DNA of 64,000 nt from Catenibacterium mitsuokai. GTDB lineage: Bacteria; Bacillota_I; Bacilli_A; Erysipelotrichales; Coprobacillaceae. The position numbers were made by a program, and so were the translations under genes. The first letter of the stretch is position 1, and every line of letters begins with the position of its first letter. This document shows, in pieces, positions 51,257 to 59,223 of the stretch. Where the stretch lies: the NCBI RefSeq assembly GCF_025148785.1, contig NZ_CP102271.1, positions 1,543,972-1,607,971 on the forward strand, given 5' to 3'. The notes under the pieces were generated by a model that searched no databases, was not told where the DNA came from, and saw only the letters and a program-made list of their open reading frames with translations.

Positions 51257-52858
51257 TTATTCAACTCCTTCTGGCTTATAAGTAGAAGCTTTTACTCCTT
51301 TTGGAATTCTCCAATTATTTGCGGAAATTCTAGAAATCATAGAATTAGCATCTTTGAACTTCCAAGTTCCAACATTTCTAAATCCTTTTCTTTCGAGAAA
51401 TCTTATTTGTTTTGGAGTAGCTAATCCTTCTATAGTTCTTAATTTTAATCTGTCAATCAGCATCGAAGCATATCCAGCGTTAGGAACTTCATTAGACTCA
51501 ATCCCGTGTGCTTCTAAGTATTCTAATTGCTTTTCATTGGCTGGAGCACACTCCCAACCGAAAGAAGGAACATAATTTTGCAAGTCTTCAGCCTGTATAC
51601 TCATTGCATACTGCAATGGATCAACTAGTTTCTTCTTGCGTTTTCTCATTTCTTCTAGCTGCTTAGCAAGCGCTTCTTCACGTTCTTCTTGGACATCTTT
51701 CAAGGCTTCTTCTTCGGCTTCTTGAATATCCATTTCAACTCCTGCGCTATCTTCTAGGTTCTTAGTCATTTTTCTAGCGACTTCATCACTATTACAGATA
51801 AGTGAGGCTGGATGACATAATTCATGTCTTTCACTGTGCCAAAGAAAATCTAATAAAAGTAAATCTTTTTTTCCTGTTTGAGGTGATAGCCTTGTTCCTC
51901 TTCCAACCATCTGAGAATAAAGACTTCTTACTTTTGTTGGCCTTAATACAATGACACAATCAACGTCAGGACAATCCCATCCTTCAGTTAATAACATAGA
52001 GTTGCAAAGGACATTGTATTTATTTTCTGCAAAGTCTTTTGTGATCTCATTCCTATCTTTTGAATTGCCATTAACTTCAGTGGCTTTGAAACCATGTTTG
52101 TTTAAAATTTCAACAAACTTTTGAGATGTTGAAATCAGTGGAAGAAAAACAACTGTTTTTCTATTCTTGCAGTACTTTTCCATTTCACTGGCAATCCCCT
52201 CAAGGTAAGGATCTAATGCGCTACCAATATCGCTTGCTTTGAAATCTCCAGCGCTCATTGAAACGCTCGATAAATCCAAAGTCAGCGGTATAGTCAGTGC
52301 TTTGATTGGCACTAGATAACCATTTTTAATCGCTTCGGGTAAAGTATATTCATATGCCAAAGTCTGAAAGTAAGAGCCTAAATTCTTCATGTCTCCCCTG
52401 TCAGGAGTAGCAGTTACTCCAAGAACTCTCGCACTGTTGAAATACTCTAGTACTTTCTGGTAGCCATTACTTAAAACGTGATGAGCCTCATCTATAATTA
52501 TTGTGTCAAAATAATCTCTTGAAAATTTAGACAATCTTTTATCGCTCTGTAGTGTTTGAACACTTCCAGTAACGATTCGAAACCAATTGCCAATACAAGT
52601 CTGTTCAGCTTTTTCGACTGCACAGCCAAGTCCTGTCACTTTCTTAATTTTGTCAGATGCCTGTTCTAGCAGTTCGCCTCTATGTGCTAAAATAAGAACC
52701 TTATCTCCTCTTTTAACACAATCCTCAGCCACTTTTGCGAACACTATTGTTTTTCCACAGCCAGTGGGAAGAACGAGAAGGGTTCTTTGAGTTCCCTTCT
52801 CTTCCCACTCTGTGAATATGGCATCATGAGCCTTTTGTTGATATGGTCTTAATTTCAT
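51257..52858 (-). CDS. DEAD/DEAH-box superfamily II helicase
   Basis: 533 residues. Motif I is LLVLPTGCGKTIVFAKVA, motif II is IIIDEAHH, motif III is VLGVTATPDRGD, and motif VI is QMVGRGTRLSPQTGKKDLLL. The C-terminal ~100 residues hold paired helical repeats (NEKQLEYLEAHGIE, TPKQIRFLERKGFRN) common in phage helicases. It starts within the stop of the DUF669 gene. Confidence 0.92.
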   Translation of the reverse strand: MKLRPYQQKAHDAIFTEWEEKGTQRTLLVLPTGCGKTIVFAKVAEDCVKRGDKVLILAHRGELLEQASDKIKKVTGLGCAVEKAEQTCIGNWFRIVTGSVQTLQSDKRLSKFSRDYFDTIIIDEAHHVLSNGYQKVLEYFNSARVLGVTATPDRGDMKNLGSYFQTLAYEYTLPEAIKNGYLVPIKALTIPLTLDLSSVSMSAGDFKASDIGSALDPYLEGIASEMEKYCKNRKTVVFLPLISTSQKFVEILNKHGFKATEVNGNSKDRNEITKDFAENKYNVLCNSMLLTEGWDCPDVDCVIVLRPTKVRSLYSQMVGRGTRLSPQTGKKDLLLLDFLWHSERHELCHPASLICNSDEVARKMTKNLEDSAGVEMDIQEAEEEALKDVQEEREEALAKQLEEMRKRKKKLVDPLQYAMSIQAEDLQNYVPSFGWECAPANEKQLEYLEAHGIESNEVPNAGYASMLIDRLKLRTIEGLATPKQIRFLERKGFRNVGTWKFKDANSMISRISANNWRIPKGVKASTYKPEGVE

Positions 52859-53376
52859 TATTTCCAGCTATTGTTTCCCCAAGCCTGTGGCTGAGAAGGT
52901 GCTGGAACATTATCATTGATCACGAATTCTTTTACATTATTGTAGATTGCATCATTATATTCTCTATGAGAGATTTTAACCGTTCCTGTTTTTCCGATGA
53001 TACCGTTCCAATTAGGACGGAACGGAACTCCTTTCTGTTTCATTCCAATGCATTCAAAGAATTGAGAAATCTTCCACTCAAGTGATTTGTGAAGAATTAA
53101 TGAAGTAGTCACTTTTACTTCTTTTCCTTCATAGTTGATTGTTAATGTGATGTCTGCCTTATTACACACAGGGAGTTTTCCATTACCTGATGTTTTAGAT
53201 CTAACAAAATTATCTTTAATGATGAATTGATAAGTTCCAACAGGCAATAATGTGTATTCTTTGGCTTCGGCTGTGATTTCATCATCCCAACCCATAGCGC
53301 CATCATTTTGAGGTGCTTGGTTGAATCCGTTCTGATTGAAGTTGTTTTGATTGTAGTTATTAAAATTGTTATCCAT
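52858..53376 (-). CDS. DUF669 family phage protein
   Basis: 172 residues. A low-complexity Asn/Gln start (NNYNQNNFNQNGFNQAPQN) leads into the conserved DUF669 body: LLPVGTYQFIIKDNFVRSKT, then KSLEWKISQFFECIG and WNGIIGKTGTVKISH. The gene always travels with the Sak4-like ATPase and helicase and is probably an SSB-like recombination accessory. Confidence 0.88.
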   Translation of the reverse strand: MDNNFNNYNQNNFNQNGFNQAPQNDGAMGWDDEITAEAKEYTLLPVGTYQFIIKDNFVRSKTSGNGKLPVCNKADITLTINYEGKEVKVTTSLILHKSLEWKISQFFECIGMKQKGVPFRPNWNGIIGKTGTVKISHREYNDAIYNNVKEFVINDNVPAPSQPQAWGNNSWK

Positions 53377-53396
53377 TTCTTAATCTCCTTTTTAAA

Positions 53397-54467
53397 TTAG
53401 AATTGCATTTCTGTTTCTGTGATAAAGTCTTTTAAGTTGCTCCAATTGCTAGCGATGAATTCCCAGAATTCGTTAGGCATGTTTTCAATTGGAGTATCTC
53501 TTGGGAAGAACCCCTTTAAGAAGATGACTTCCTTCAATTTCTCAATTGAAATATTGTCACATTTCATCAAGTCCCTTACGCTGTTAGGAATCTTCTGATA
53601 CTCTTCAGAATCAAAATCAATAGCACTCACAGGCTTATTTTCTTTAATCTGTGTTTCTTTTGGCTCAACAGGTACATTCTCTTGTGCCTGTAGTTTTTCG
53701 TTTTCAGGAATGCTAGAAACATTATTCAATGGTTCTTCAATGATTTTCTTAATAACTCTATAATCAAAGTCACACATTTCTGGAAGGCCATCTCTGTTTT
53801 TGGCATCCCAACAGGCATTATGAACTGTATACATTACTCTTCTGTTTCCTGATACTTTTGTTTTCCCTTTTTCATCTTTTGAGACAAAAGTCTGATAATT
53901 TGCGAACAGAACCATATCTGCCCATTCTTTTACAAGAGGCGCAGTCTGTGAAGCGGTCTTCTTTCCTAACTTCAACTCATATCTGTCAAAAGCACCACTT
54001 TCATCTGGTTTTTCAAACTTTCTAATCTGAGCGTGTGCAGTCAGCACGACATTTACTCCACTGTCAATTACATTTTCTAATCTATTAAGAAGTCTTCCGA
54101 CTTCCTCTTTTGTATAGACGTAGCCGTTTCCATATCCAAAATCTTCAATACCTTTCTTTTGATATTTATTGCATATATCCTGAACGATTAATGATTCTCC
54201 CCAGTCAATCGAATCAATGACTAATGTTCTACAGATAGATGTATTATTCTGAATGATGTAATCAATCTCCTGTTTGAGCATTTCATAAGATGTTGGTTTA
54301 GGAAGTCTCTTGATATCTAATGATCTTGTAGATCCCTCTGTATCAATAAATAAAGGGTCAGGGAAATGAGAAGCAAAGGTTGACTTTCCAATTCCTTCAG
54401 GACCATAGACAACTACTTTATACGGCTTTTTAATTTTTCCTGATGTAATTTCAAAATCCATTACCAT
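53397..54467 (-). CDS. Sak4-like RecA-fold ATPase (AAA_24)
   Basis: A 356-residue single-strand-annealing recombinase or its partner. Walker A is VVYGPEGIGKSTFASHFPDP, Walker B is CRTLVIDSIDWGE, and VVLTAHAQIRKFEKPDESGA is the sensor region. The ~120-residue C-terminal extension is acidic, as in other members. ATG 54467 follows GGAG; the longer frame begins inside the upstream gene. Confidence 0.85.
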   Translation of the reverse strand: MVMDFEITSGKIKKPYKVVVYGPEGIGKSTFASHFPDPLFIDTEGSTRSLDIKRLPKPTSYEMLKQEIDYIIQNNTSICRTLVIDSIDWGESLIVQDICNKYQKKGIEDFGYGNGYVYTKEEVGRLLNRLENVIDSGVNVVLTAHAQIRKFEKPDESGAFDRYELKLGKKTASQTAPLVKEWADMVLFANYQTFVSKDEKGKTKVSGNRRVMYTVHNACWDAKNRDGLPEMCDFDYRVIKKIIEEPLNNVSSIPENEKLQAQENVPVEPKETQIKENKPVSAIDFDSEEYQKIPNSVRDLMKCDNISIEKLKEVIFLKGFFPRDTPIENMPNEFWEFIASNWSNLKDFITETEMQF

Positions 54468-55786
54468 TTCACTCCTTCCCAAGAATTAGCACTCACTTTT
54501 GGTTCTTCTTTTACTTCTTCTTTCTTTTCTTTTTCTAAATTATTTTTGGCAACATAGCCGTCTTCGATGATGATTGAGCACTCGTCACCAGTGCTTACTC
54601 GTGTAGCAATAGCCTGTAATCCTTCAGACTTTAACCAAGCACCAAATTCCGCAAGAGTGTTCATGTCCATCTGCTCCAATTTGTCTAATAGAATAAATCC
54701 ACAATTAGGATTGATTTTTCTGCAAATAGCAGTTGCAACTTTTAACTGTTGTGAGCCGGACATGTTATCCCACTCTTGATTTAAATAAGTAATTTTTCCT
54801 TCTTTGATTCCTAAACCATTAAGAGGTAAATCAGCGTTGTTTAATAAGTTAGCCTTTTCTTTTCTGATATCTTCTAACTCTTGAGATTTAGAAGCATATT
54901 CTTTTTTAAGGTCATTGGCTTCTTGTTCTGCTTTCTTTTTTTCTAGGTTTGCACGAACCTTGATGTTAATGTCATCAATCTCTTTGATGGATTTTTCAAT
55001 TTCATCCGTAGGATTGTCTACTAAGTTAGAGACTTCAATAGTTGCCTTGTCTCTTTCCTTGATAACTTTCAAGTACTCTTCATTAAGTGCTTTTAATTGT
55101 TTATCTAAATCTTCCATTTTTTCTTCAATGGCTTTTGATTTAGATTTACACTCAGCAAGATATACTCTTTTTCTTTCGTTGCTTCCGTTAATCGCTAGCA
55201 TTTCTTGCTGCTTAGCGATTAGCTCAGAAGCTGAAACGACTTTATTTGGTACATTGTCATAATGAATCATCTCTTTAGCATATTTCAGTTTCTGGTCAGC
55301 AATTCTTCCAATTGCTAAGCGGTCATTGTAAATTGCCTTTTCTTTTAAATCCAACTTTGTTAACTCGTCACCAATTCCGATGATATGAAGCAATGTGTCG
55401 GCTTTTTCTTTTTCCGAACTATTCATAAATTTTGGAAGATTCAAAGCCAACTCACTAATAAATGAGTCCAACAGGTTTTGACCTGCCTTCATGCCTGTTG
55501 GATCAGTAACCTTTAAAGCTGAATTCTTTCCTTTTCTTTCAACCACAATACCATTACTTAATGTGACTTTTAGAGATGCTGGAACATAGCTTCCTTCTCT
55601 AGTTGGCTTTGATGGCTTGTATTTGTTGCCACCAAGACACCAAGTGATGGCATCCAATACGGAAGTCTTTCCGTTGTTGTTATTGCCACCGATAATTGTT
55701 AAGCCATTTTCAGATGGTTCAATCTGTACTGCCTTAATTCTCTTGACGTTTTCCAATTCAAGAGAATTGATTTTAATCTTATCCAT
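54461..55786 (-). CDS. RecF/SbcC-like ATPase
   Basis: 441 residues. Walker A is IIGGNNNNGKTSVLDAITWC near residue 36. Residues ~170-310 are coiled coil. The ABC signature is MSGSQQLKVATAIC, and the D-box region is CGFILLDKLEQMDMNTL. It probably pairs with a nuclease or with the Sak4-like protein in phage recombination. The final ~25 residues are Lys/Glu-rich. Confidence 0.85.
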   Translation of the reverse strand: MDKIKINSLELENVKRIKAVQIEPSENGLTIIGGNNNNGKTSVLDAITWCLGGNKYKPSKPTREGSYVPASLKVTLSNGIVVERKGKNSALKVTDPTGMKAGQNLLDSFISELALNLPKFMNSSEKEKADTLLHIIGIGDELTKLDLKEKAIYNDRLAIGRIADQKLKYAKEMIHYDNVPNKVVSASELIAKQQEMLAINGSNERKRVYLAECKSKSKAIEEKMEDLDKQLKALNEEYLKVIKERDKATIEVSNLVDNPTDEIEKSIKEIDDINIKVRANLEKKKAEQEANDLKKEYASKSQELEDIRKEKANLLNNADLPLNGLGIKEGKITYLNQEWDNMSGSQQLKVATAICRKINPNCGFILLDKLEQMDMNTLAEFGAWLKSEGLQAIATRVSTGDECSIIIEDGYVAKNNLEKEKKEEVKEEPKVSANSWEGVKW

Positions 55787-56078
55787 TTAGTTAGTCTCCT
55801 TTTCATTTTTGAATCCTTCAAATAAAGAATCCAAATCACTATCAACACTGATAATCTGAATAAGTGCTCTTGATGCGTCTTTTGGTCTCTTCCAAATAAA
55901 CTCAACAATCTGTTTGAATGTATCGTTCTTGGGATCATCCTCATTTGTTAATTGACCTTTTTTTAAATGCGTCAATTAAAAGTGACATCATTAATAATGT
56001 TTGATAATTAGTACCACCGTTTTGAATGTGAACCCCTCCATCGAAGGTTTCAACTTTAATAAATGCTTTCTTTTCCAT
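55787..56078 (-). pseudogene. Early phage gene broken (or recoded) at an A7 run
   Basis: The first frame starts at 56078 (RBS GGAGAAG, MEKKAFIKVETFDGGVHIQN) and stops at 55941 after 45 codons. The second, in the +1 frame, continues (GQLTNEDDPKNDTFKQIVEF) to 55787. Removing one A from the seven at 55958-55964 would fuse them into one protein of about 100 residues. It could be a true frameshift, a sequencing error or polymerase slippage. The family is not recognised. Confidence 0.7.
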
Positions 56079-56092
56079 AATTTTCTTCTCCT

Positions 56093-56275
56093 TTATTTAT
56101 TTCTAATAACAACTAGCATGTACTCAAGAATAATTAAGTTCATGCTTAATGATGCAACACTTAGAACTCTCATTCCTGTAGAATTCCAGTTATTGCCACT
56201 TACAACTCCTGAAATGAAACTGATTAAAATAATTAAATTAGATACGATAATGATGCCTTTTTCAAATCTATTCAT
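56093..56275 (-). CDS. Small two-helix membrane protein
   Basis: 60 residues with two hydrophobic segments, GIIIVSNLIILISFISGVVS and VASLSMNLIILEYMLVVI. The ATG overlaps the stop of the preceding basic peptide as ATGAATAG. No family is recognised. Confidence 0.62.
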   Translation of the reverse strand: MNRFEKGIIIVSNLIILISFISGVVSGNNWNSTGMRVLSVASLSMNLIILEYMLVVIRNK

Positions 56276-56396
56276 ACCCCATCACCTTCATTCTTAATTT
56301 TTGATACTTTCTAGTTCTACGAATTCTAGGAAATCCGTATTTTCTCCACATTCTTTTAAAAAATGGGATTTTTAGTCTTGGTTTTCTTCTTTCCAT
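56268..56396 (-). CDS. 42-residue, highly basic peptide
   Basis: MERRKPRLKIPFFKRMWRKY and a second RRTRKYQKLRMKVMG block: about 17 Arg/Lys in 42 residues. GGAGAGCTTTCT precedes the ATG, and it overlaps the next gene. It is likely to bind nucleic acid, such as an antiterminator-like or nucleoid-binding peptide, but this is inference from charge. Confidence 0.55.
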   Translation of the reverse strand: MERRKPRLKIPFFKRMWRKYGFPRIRRTRKYQKLRMKVMGYE

Positions 56397-56397
56397 A

Positions 56398-56639
56398 GAA
56401 AGCTCTCCTTTTCTGTGGTACAATAACCACGTTATCTTTTTATTCATCTAGGCACATGATCGCTAACATGTGTTCTTTTTTTGTGCTCATAAGCACTTAG
56501 CGCTAGGAGACCGTATACAGTAGGTATGTATAGTCAATGGAATTATCCAAAAAGAGAAATGTTAAATTATGTATTGCAGTTCATTCTACGAATTATTATT
56601 TGTCTCCTAGCCTTAGGTGCCTACGAGCAACTATGCTAC
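56398..56639. other. Structured non-coding stretch in the early region
   Basis: 242 bp with no convincing leftward gene. It contains GTGGT/ACCAC (56414-56430 area), CACATG/CATGTG followed on the plus strand by TTCTTTTTTT (a good plus-strand terminator near 56453-56483), the palindrome TAGCGCTA (56498-56505), and a 10-bp inverted repeat GCTAGGAGAC (56502-56511) with GTCTCCTAGC (56602-56611) around 90 bp. Confidence 0.5.
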
Positions 56640-56888
56640 TTATTCAATTGTCTTTCTTTTAGTGAGCTCCTCTACCACTGCTGCAATCAACTTATCTGAA
56701 GGAGCTCTATAGTAATTGTTCATGTAATCCATGAAAGCCTTTCTAGGGATGTAAGTACTTCTTTTACCTGAGTCATGTTTTACTACTGACCCAGGCATTA
56801 CACCCTGTTCTATAGCGTTTAGGATGAAGTCTCTACTTTTGTGGGTAATCTGCATGACTTCCTCAACGCTGATACTCCATTCATCCAT
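56640..56888 (-). CDS. Small DNA-binding (excisionase-like) phage protein
   Basis: An 82-residue protein, MDEWSISVEEVMQITHKSRD, then ILNAIEQGVMPGSVVKHDSG and STYIPRKAFMDYMNNYY. It is a winged-helix layout of the MerR/excisionase type, where a helix-turn-helix reads the site and a wing follows. ATG 56888 follows GGAGGTGATCAGC. It could be the phage's excisionase or a transcription factor. Confidence 0.65.
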   Translation of the reverse strand: MDEWSISVEEVMQITHKSRDFILNAIEQGVMPGSVVKHDSGKRSTYIPRKAFMDYMNNYYRAPSDKLIAAVVEELTKRKTIE

Positions 56889-56900
56889 GCTGATCACCTC

Positions 56901-57635
56901 CTATTGAAGGAACTTATTAATGAAATACTGCTGACCCTTACCAGTAATCTTAGGTGTCTTGGTTGTGATGTTTACACCTGAGCCGTTGACGTAAGAGCCT
57001 TCCTTGATTTCAAAGAGACCTAGTTCCATAGCCTTCTGTGTAGGCATGTTGTAATCAGTGCCCTGGCGCTTGATCAGATAGCCTTTTTCTCTGAGCCATG
57101 CAAATAAACGCTTCTGACCCATATCAATACCGTTCTGCTTTAGAATCTTAGCAAGTTCACCCACCAATATAGATGTGTGACTAGCAGTTACTGCATCAGC
57201 GAATAATGCTTTAGGTTTCATCTCTTCTATCTGCTTATCTTTAGCAGCTAACACGCTCTGAGCCTCGATTAAGGCTTTAGCCATTAATTCCTGTCCGCTT
57301 AGTTCCTTCACTTGGTACTGCCCTGTTTTTCTTAATGCTGGCAACACCTCAGATGTTACCCAACGTTTGAACTTCTTTGCGCTTGGTAACTTGCTTGAGA
57401 GGACTAAGCTGTATAGACCACTTTCATTGATGATTGCAATATCTTGCCTTCCTCCAAGGGTGTCGCATTTCGCGACCTCCTTATCCTCTTCGTCAACGTG
57501 TTTACTGATAGCATCTCTTGGATTCTTGTAACCGAGAGTTTTAGCAGCATCTTTAGCAACAAACCACGCTTGCCCGTCACGTTCCAGTGCTCTTACTGAA
57601 TTGCTTTCAAAATTAAATAATTGTACTTCATTCAT
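56901..57635 (-). CDS. Phage antirepressor (BRO-N + KilAC)
   Basis: 244 residues. The BRO-N domain (residues ~1-105) shows GQAWFVAKDAAKTLGYKNPR, SKHVDEEDKEVAK and KRWVTSEVLPALRKTGQY. The KilAC domain (residues ~140-240) shows LAKILKQNGIDMGQKRLFAW, then LREKGYLIKRQGTDYNMPTQ. It counters the CI-like repressor and is the second gene of the leftward early operon. Its start overlaps the Cro-like stop. Confidence 0.92.
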   Translation of the reverse strand: MNEVQLFNFESNSVRALERDGQAWFVAKDAAKTLGYKNPRDAISKHVDEEDKEVAKCDTLGGRQDIAIINESGLYSLVLSSKLPSAKKFKRWVTSEVLPALRKTGQYQVKELSGQELMAKALIEAQSVLAAKDKQIEEMKPKALFADAVTASHTSILVGELAKILKQNGIDMGQKRLFAWLREKGYLIKRQGTDYNMPTQKAMELGLFEIKEGSYVNGSGVNITTKTPKITGKGQQYFINKFLQ

Positions 57636-57868
57636 TTTGTTTCTCCTTTTGATTCTACGTTTTGTAGATTCGACTCTAAAAAAATAATGTCATTAATTGA
57701 AACGTTTAATAATTTGGCTATTTTATCAGCTGCTTCCATGGTGATATTTTGGGGCTTTTCTTCCATTTTTGCGTATGTATTTCTGTGACAGCCCAATTTG
57801 TCAGCCATATATTCTTGCGAAAAACCTCTTGCTCTTCTAATTTCATCAAGTCTCATTCTCGAAATCAT
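57632..57868 (-). CDS. Cro-like XRE-family regulator
   Basis: A 78-residue HTH_3 protein: LDEIRRARGFSQEYMADKLG, then CHRNTYAKMEEKPQNITMEA. AAGGAGG precedes ATG 57868. First gene of the leftward lytic operon, facing the CI-like repressor gene. An operator-like dyad lies inside its 3' end. Confidence 0.88.
   Translation of the reverse strand: MISRMRLDEIRRARGFSQEYMADKLGCHRNTYAKMEEKPQNITMEAADKIAKLLNVSINDIIFLESNLQNVESKGETK
57654..57668. promoter_or_regulatory. Operator-like dyad inside the Cro-like gene
   Basis: TCTACGTTTTGTAGA, perfect 5-bp arms around GTTTT. It matches the operator in the lytic promoter spacer (57899-57913) with one change at the first base. It lies near the 3' end of the Cro-like gene. 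Confidence 0.6.
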
Positions 57869-57891
57869 CTTACCACCTCCTTACGCATTCC

Positions 57892-57975
57892 ATTCTATCC
57901 TACGTTTTGTAGATTGTCAATAAAAATATGCACTTTGTAGAACATTCGTTTCAATTTGCTTTATTTGTTCTACAA
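57892..57975 (-). promoter_or_regulatory. Lysis/lysogeny control region with leftward promoter and operators
   Basis: On the minus strand, TTGACA (57920-57915), a 17-bp spacer and TAGAAT (57897-57892) form the lytic promoter. Its spacer holds the operator CCTACGTTTTGTAGA (57899-57913). Further half-matches are TTTGTAGAACA (57934-57944) and TTGTTCTACAA (57965-57975). A TATAAT at about 57982 serves the rightward repressor gene. Confidence 0.75.
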
Positions 57976-58011
57976 TTTGCATTATAATAGAAGCGAAAAG
58001 AGGTGTTATAA

Positions 58012-58650
58012 ATGAAAACGAAATTCGGCACGAATGTAAAACAATTACGCGAAAAAAGAGGAATAGATCAAAAAGAACTTGGCGAAATTGTCGGTGTGAG
58101 CGATAAAACAGTTTCATCGTGGGAAATCAATAGAACCGAGCCAAAAATGGGGATAGTTCAGCAACTCGCTGACTACTTTGGCGTTTCTACAGACTATTTA
58201 ATAAAAGGTAATCATGATGATGCAATATATGAAAATGTGAATATTGATTACACTAGAGTACCGTTGTACGACTCTATTTGTTGTGGAAATGGTGGCTTTG
58301 TAGATGACAATATCATTGATATGATTCCTGTGCCTTCTAAAGGCTTGAGTAAGTCGGCTAAATACTTTGCACAATATGCAAGCGGTGAAAGTATGAAAGA
58401 TGCTGGTATCTCTGATGGTGATCTTCTTATATTTGAGAAGGTGAATAAAGTAGATGATGGTGTTATTGGATGCTTCTGTACAGACACCAATACAGCCACT
58501 TGCAAAAAGTATAAGGAACTAAATGGGATAATCATGTTACAGCCAATGAATGCAGATTATGATCCTATCGTTGTTGATCCATTAAACAGCAATATTAGAT
58601 GTCTGGGAAAATTGAAGAAAGTTATTAAAGATTTCAATTGGGAAGATTGA
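58012..58650 (+). CDS. CI-like repressor (XRE HTH + S24 autoprotease)
   Basis: 212 residues. HTH at ~10-65 (LREKRGIDQKELGEIVGVSD, KTVSSWEINRTEPKMG). LexA-type S24 domain at ~100-210: the probable cleavage bond is C91-G92 in CCGNGG, the nucleophile is S127 in SGESMKDAG, and the general base is K165 or K166 in TCKKYK. It holds the lysogenic state and should be cleaved after DNA damage. AGAGGTG precedes the ATG. Confidence 0.93.
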   Translation: MKTKFGTNVKQLREKRGIDQKELGEIVGVSDKTVSSWEINRTEPKMGIVQQLADYFGVSTDYLIKGNHDDAIYENVNIDYTRVPLYDSICCGNGGFVDDNIIDMIPVPSKGLSKSAKYFAQYASGESMKDAGISDGDLLIFEKVNKVDDGVIGCFCTDTNTATCKKYKELNGIIMLQPMNADYDPIVVDPLNSNIRCLGKLKKVIKDFNWED

Positions 58651-58694
58651 TGTTTGTTAAAAAAAACTTTAAAAAAATAAAAGGAGGAAATAGT

Positions 58695-59066
58695 ATGGCA
58701 AACACTGAAAAAGCATTAAGCTGGGCATTCAGATGCAAATGCGAACCAAACAATGCAATCAAAGAAATTCTTGTGGAAGGGGAGGAAGTTTATCAATGTT
58801 ATTCAACCGTTAGAGATGTAGCAGCATTAACAAATAAAAGATTGATAATCTGTGATACTCAAGGAGTCATAGGAGCAAAAAAAGAAATATTTTCTTTGCC
58901 TTATAGATCAATCAATATGTGGAGTACTGCGAACGCAGGAACTTTTGACCTAGATACAGAACTAGAATTATGGACAAAAGCAGGATTCTTTAAAATAAAA
59001 CTTTCGGATAAATGTGATATTAGAGAATTTGATAGAATTTTAGGTAAAGCAGTATTAAACAATTAA
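58695..59066 (+). CDS. Bacterial PH-domain protein, probable lysogen-expressed cargo
   Basis: A 123-residue protein with the fold pattern of bacterial pleckstrin-homology domains (GEEVYQCYSTVRDVAALTNK with RLIICDTQ, then IFSLPYRSINMWST and ELELWTKAGFFKIKLS). ATG 58695 follows AAAGGAGGAAATAGT; a longer frame overlaps the repressor and lacks a ribosome site. Its place between repressor and integrase suits expression in the lysogen. The role is unknown. Confidence 0.75.
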   Translation: MANTEKALSWAFRCKCEPNNAIKEILVEGEEVYQCYSTVRDVAALTNKRLIICDTQGVIGAKKEIFSLPYRSINMWSTANAGTFDLDTELELWTKAGFFKIKLSDKCDIREFDRILGKAVLNN

Positions 59067-59223
59067 ACAACAAAAAAACTCCCCTGCTACCAACAGAGGA
59101 GTAAGAGCGAGGTACTACCAATACCTCTTATAAAAGACCTTCTCATAAAGTCCTTTTACGTACTCAATTATATCACTATTGGCACGTCAAAGGCAAATCA
59201 CAACTGAAAGGACGTGTCATATT
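59067..59223 (+). other. Gap before the integrase
   Basis: Contains small hairpins (ACTCC..GGAGT near 59078-59102 and GAGGTA..TACCTC near 59109-59127) but no T-run terminator, so the PH-domain gene and integrase may share a transcript. No gene is visible. Confidence 0.4.

Noticed and set aside
56526-56699. Rightward 57-codon frame beginning MYSQWNYPKREML
   Set aside because: It has a plausible hydrophobic stretch, but the ribosome site is poor and its last third is antisense to the well-supported DNA-binding gene at 56640-56888. Left as part of the structured region rather than called as a gene.
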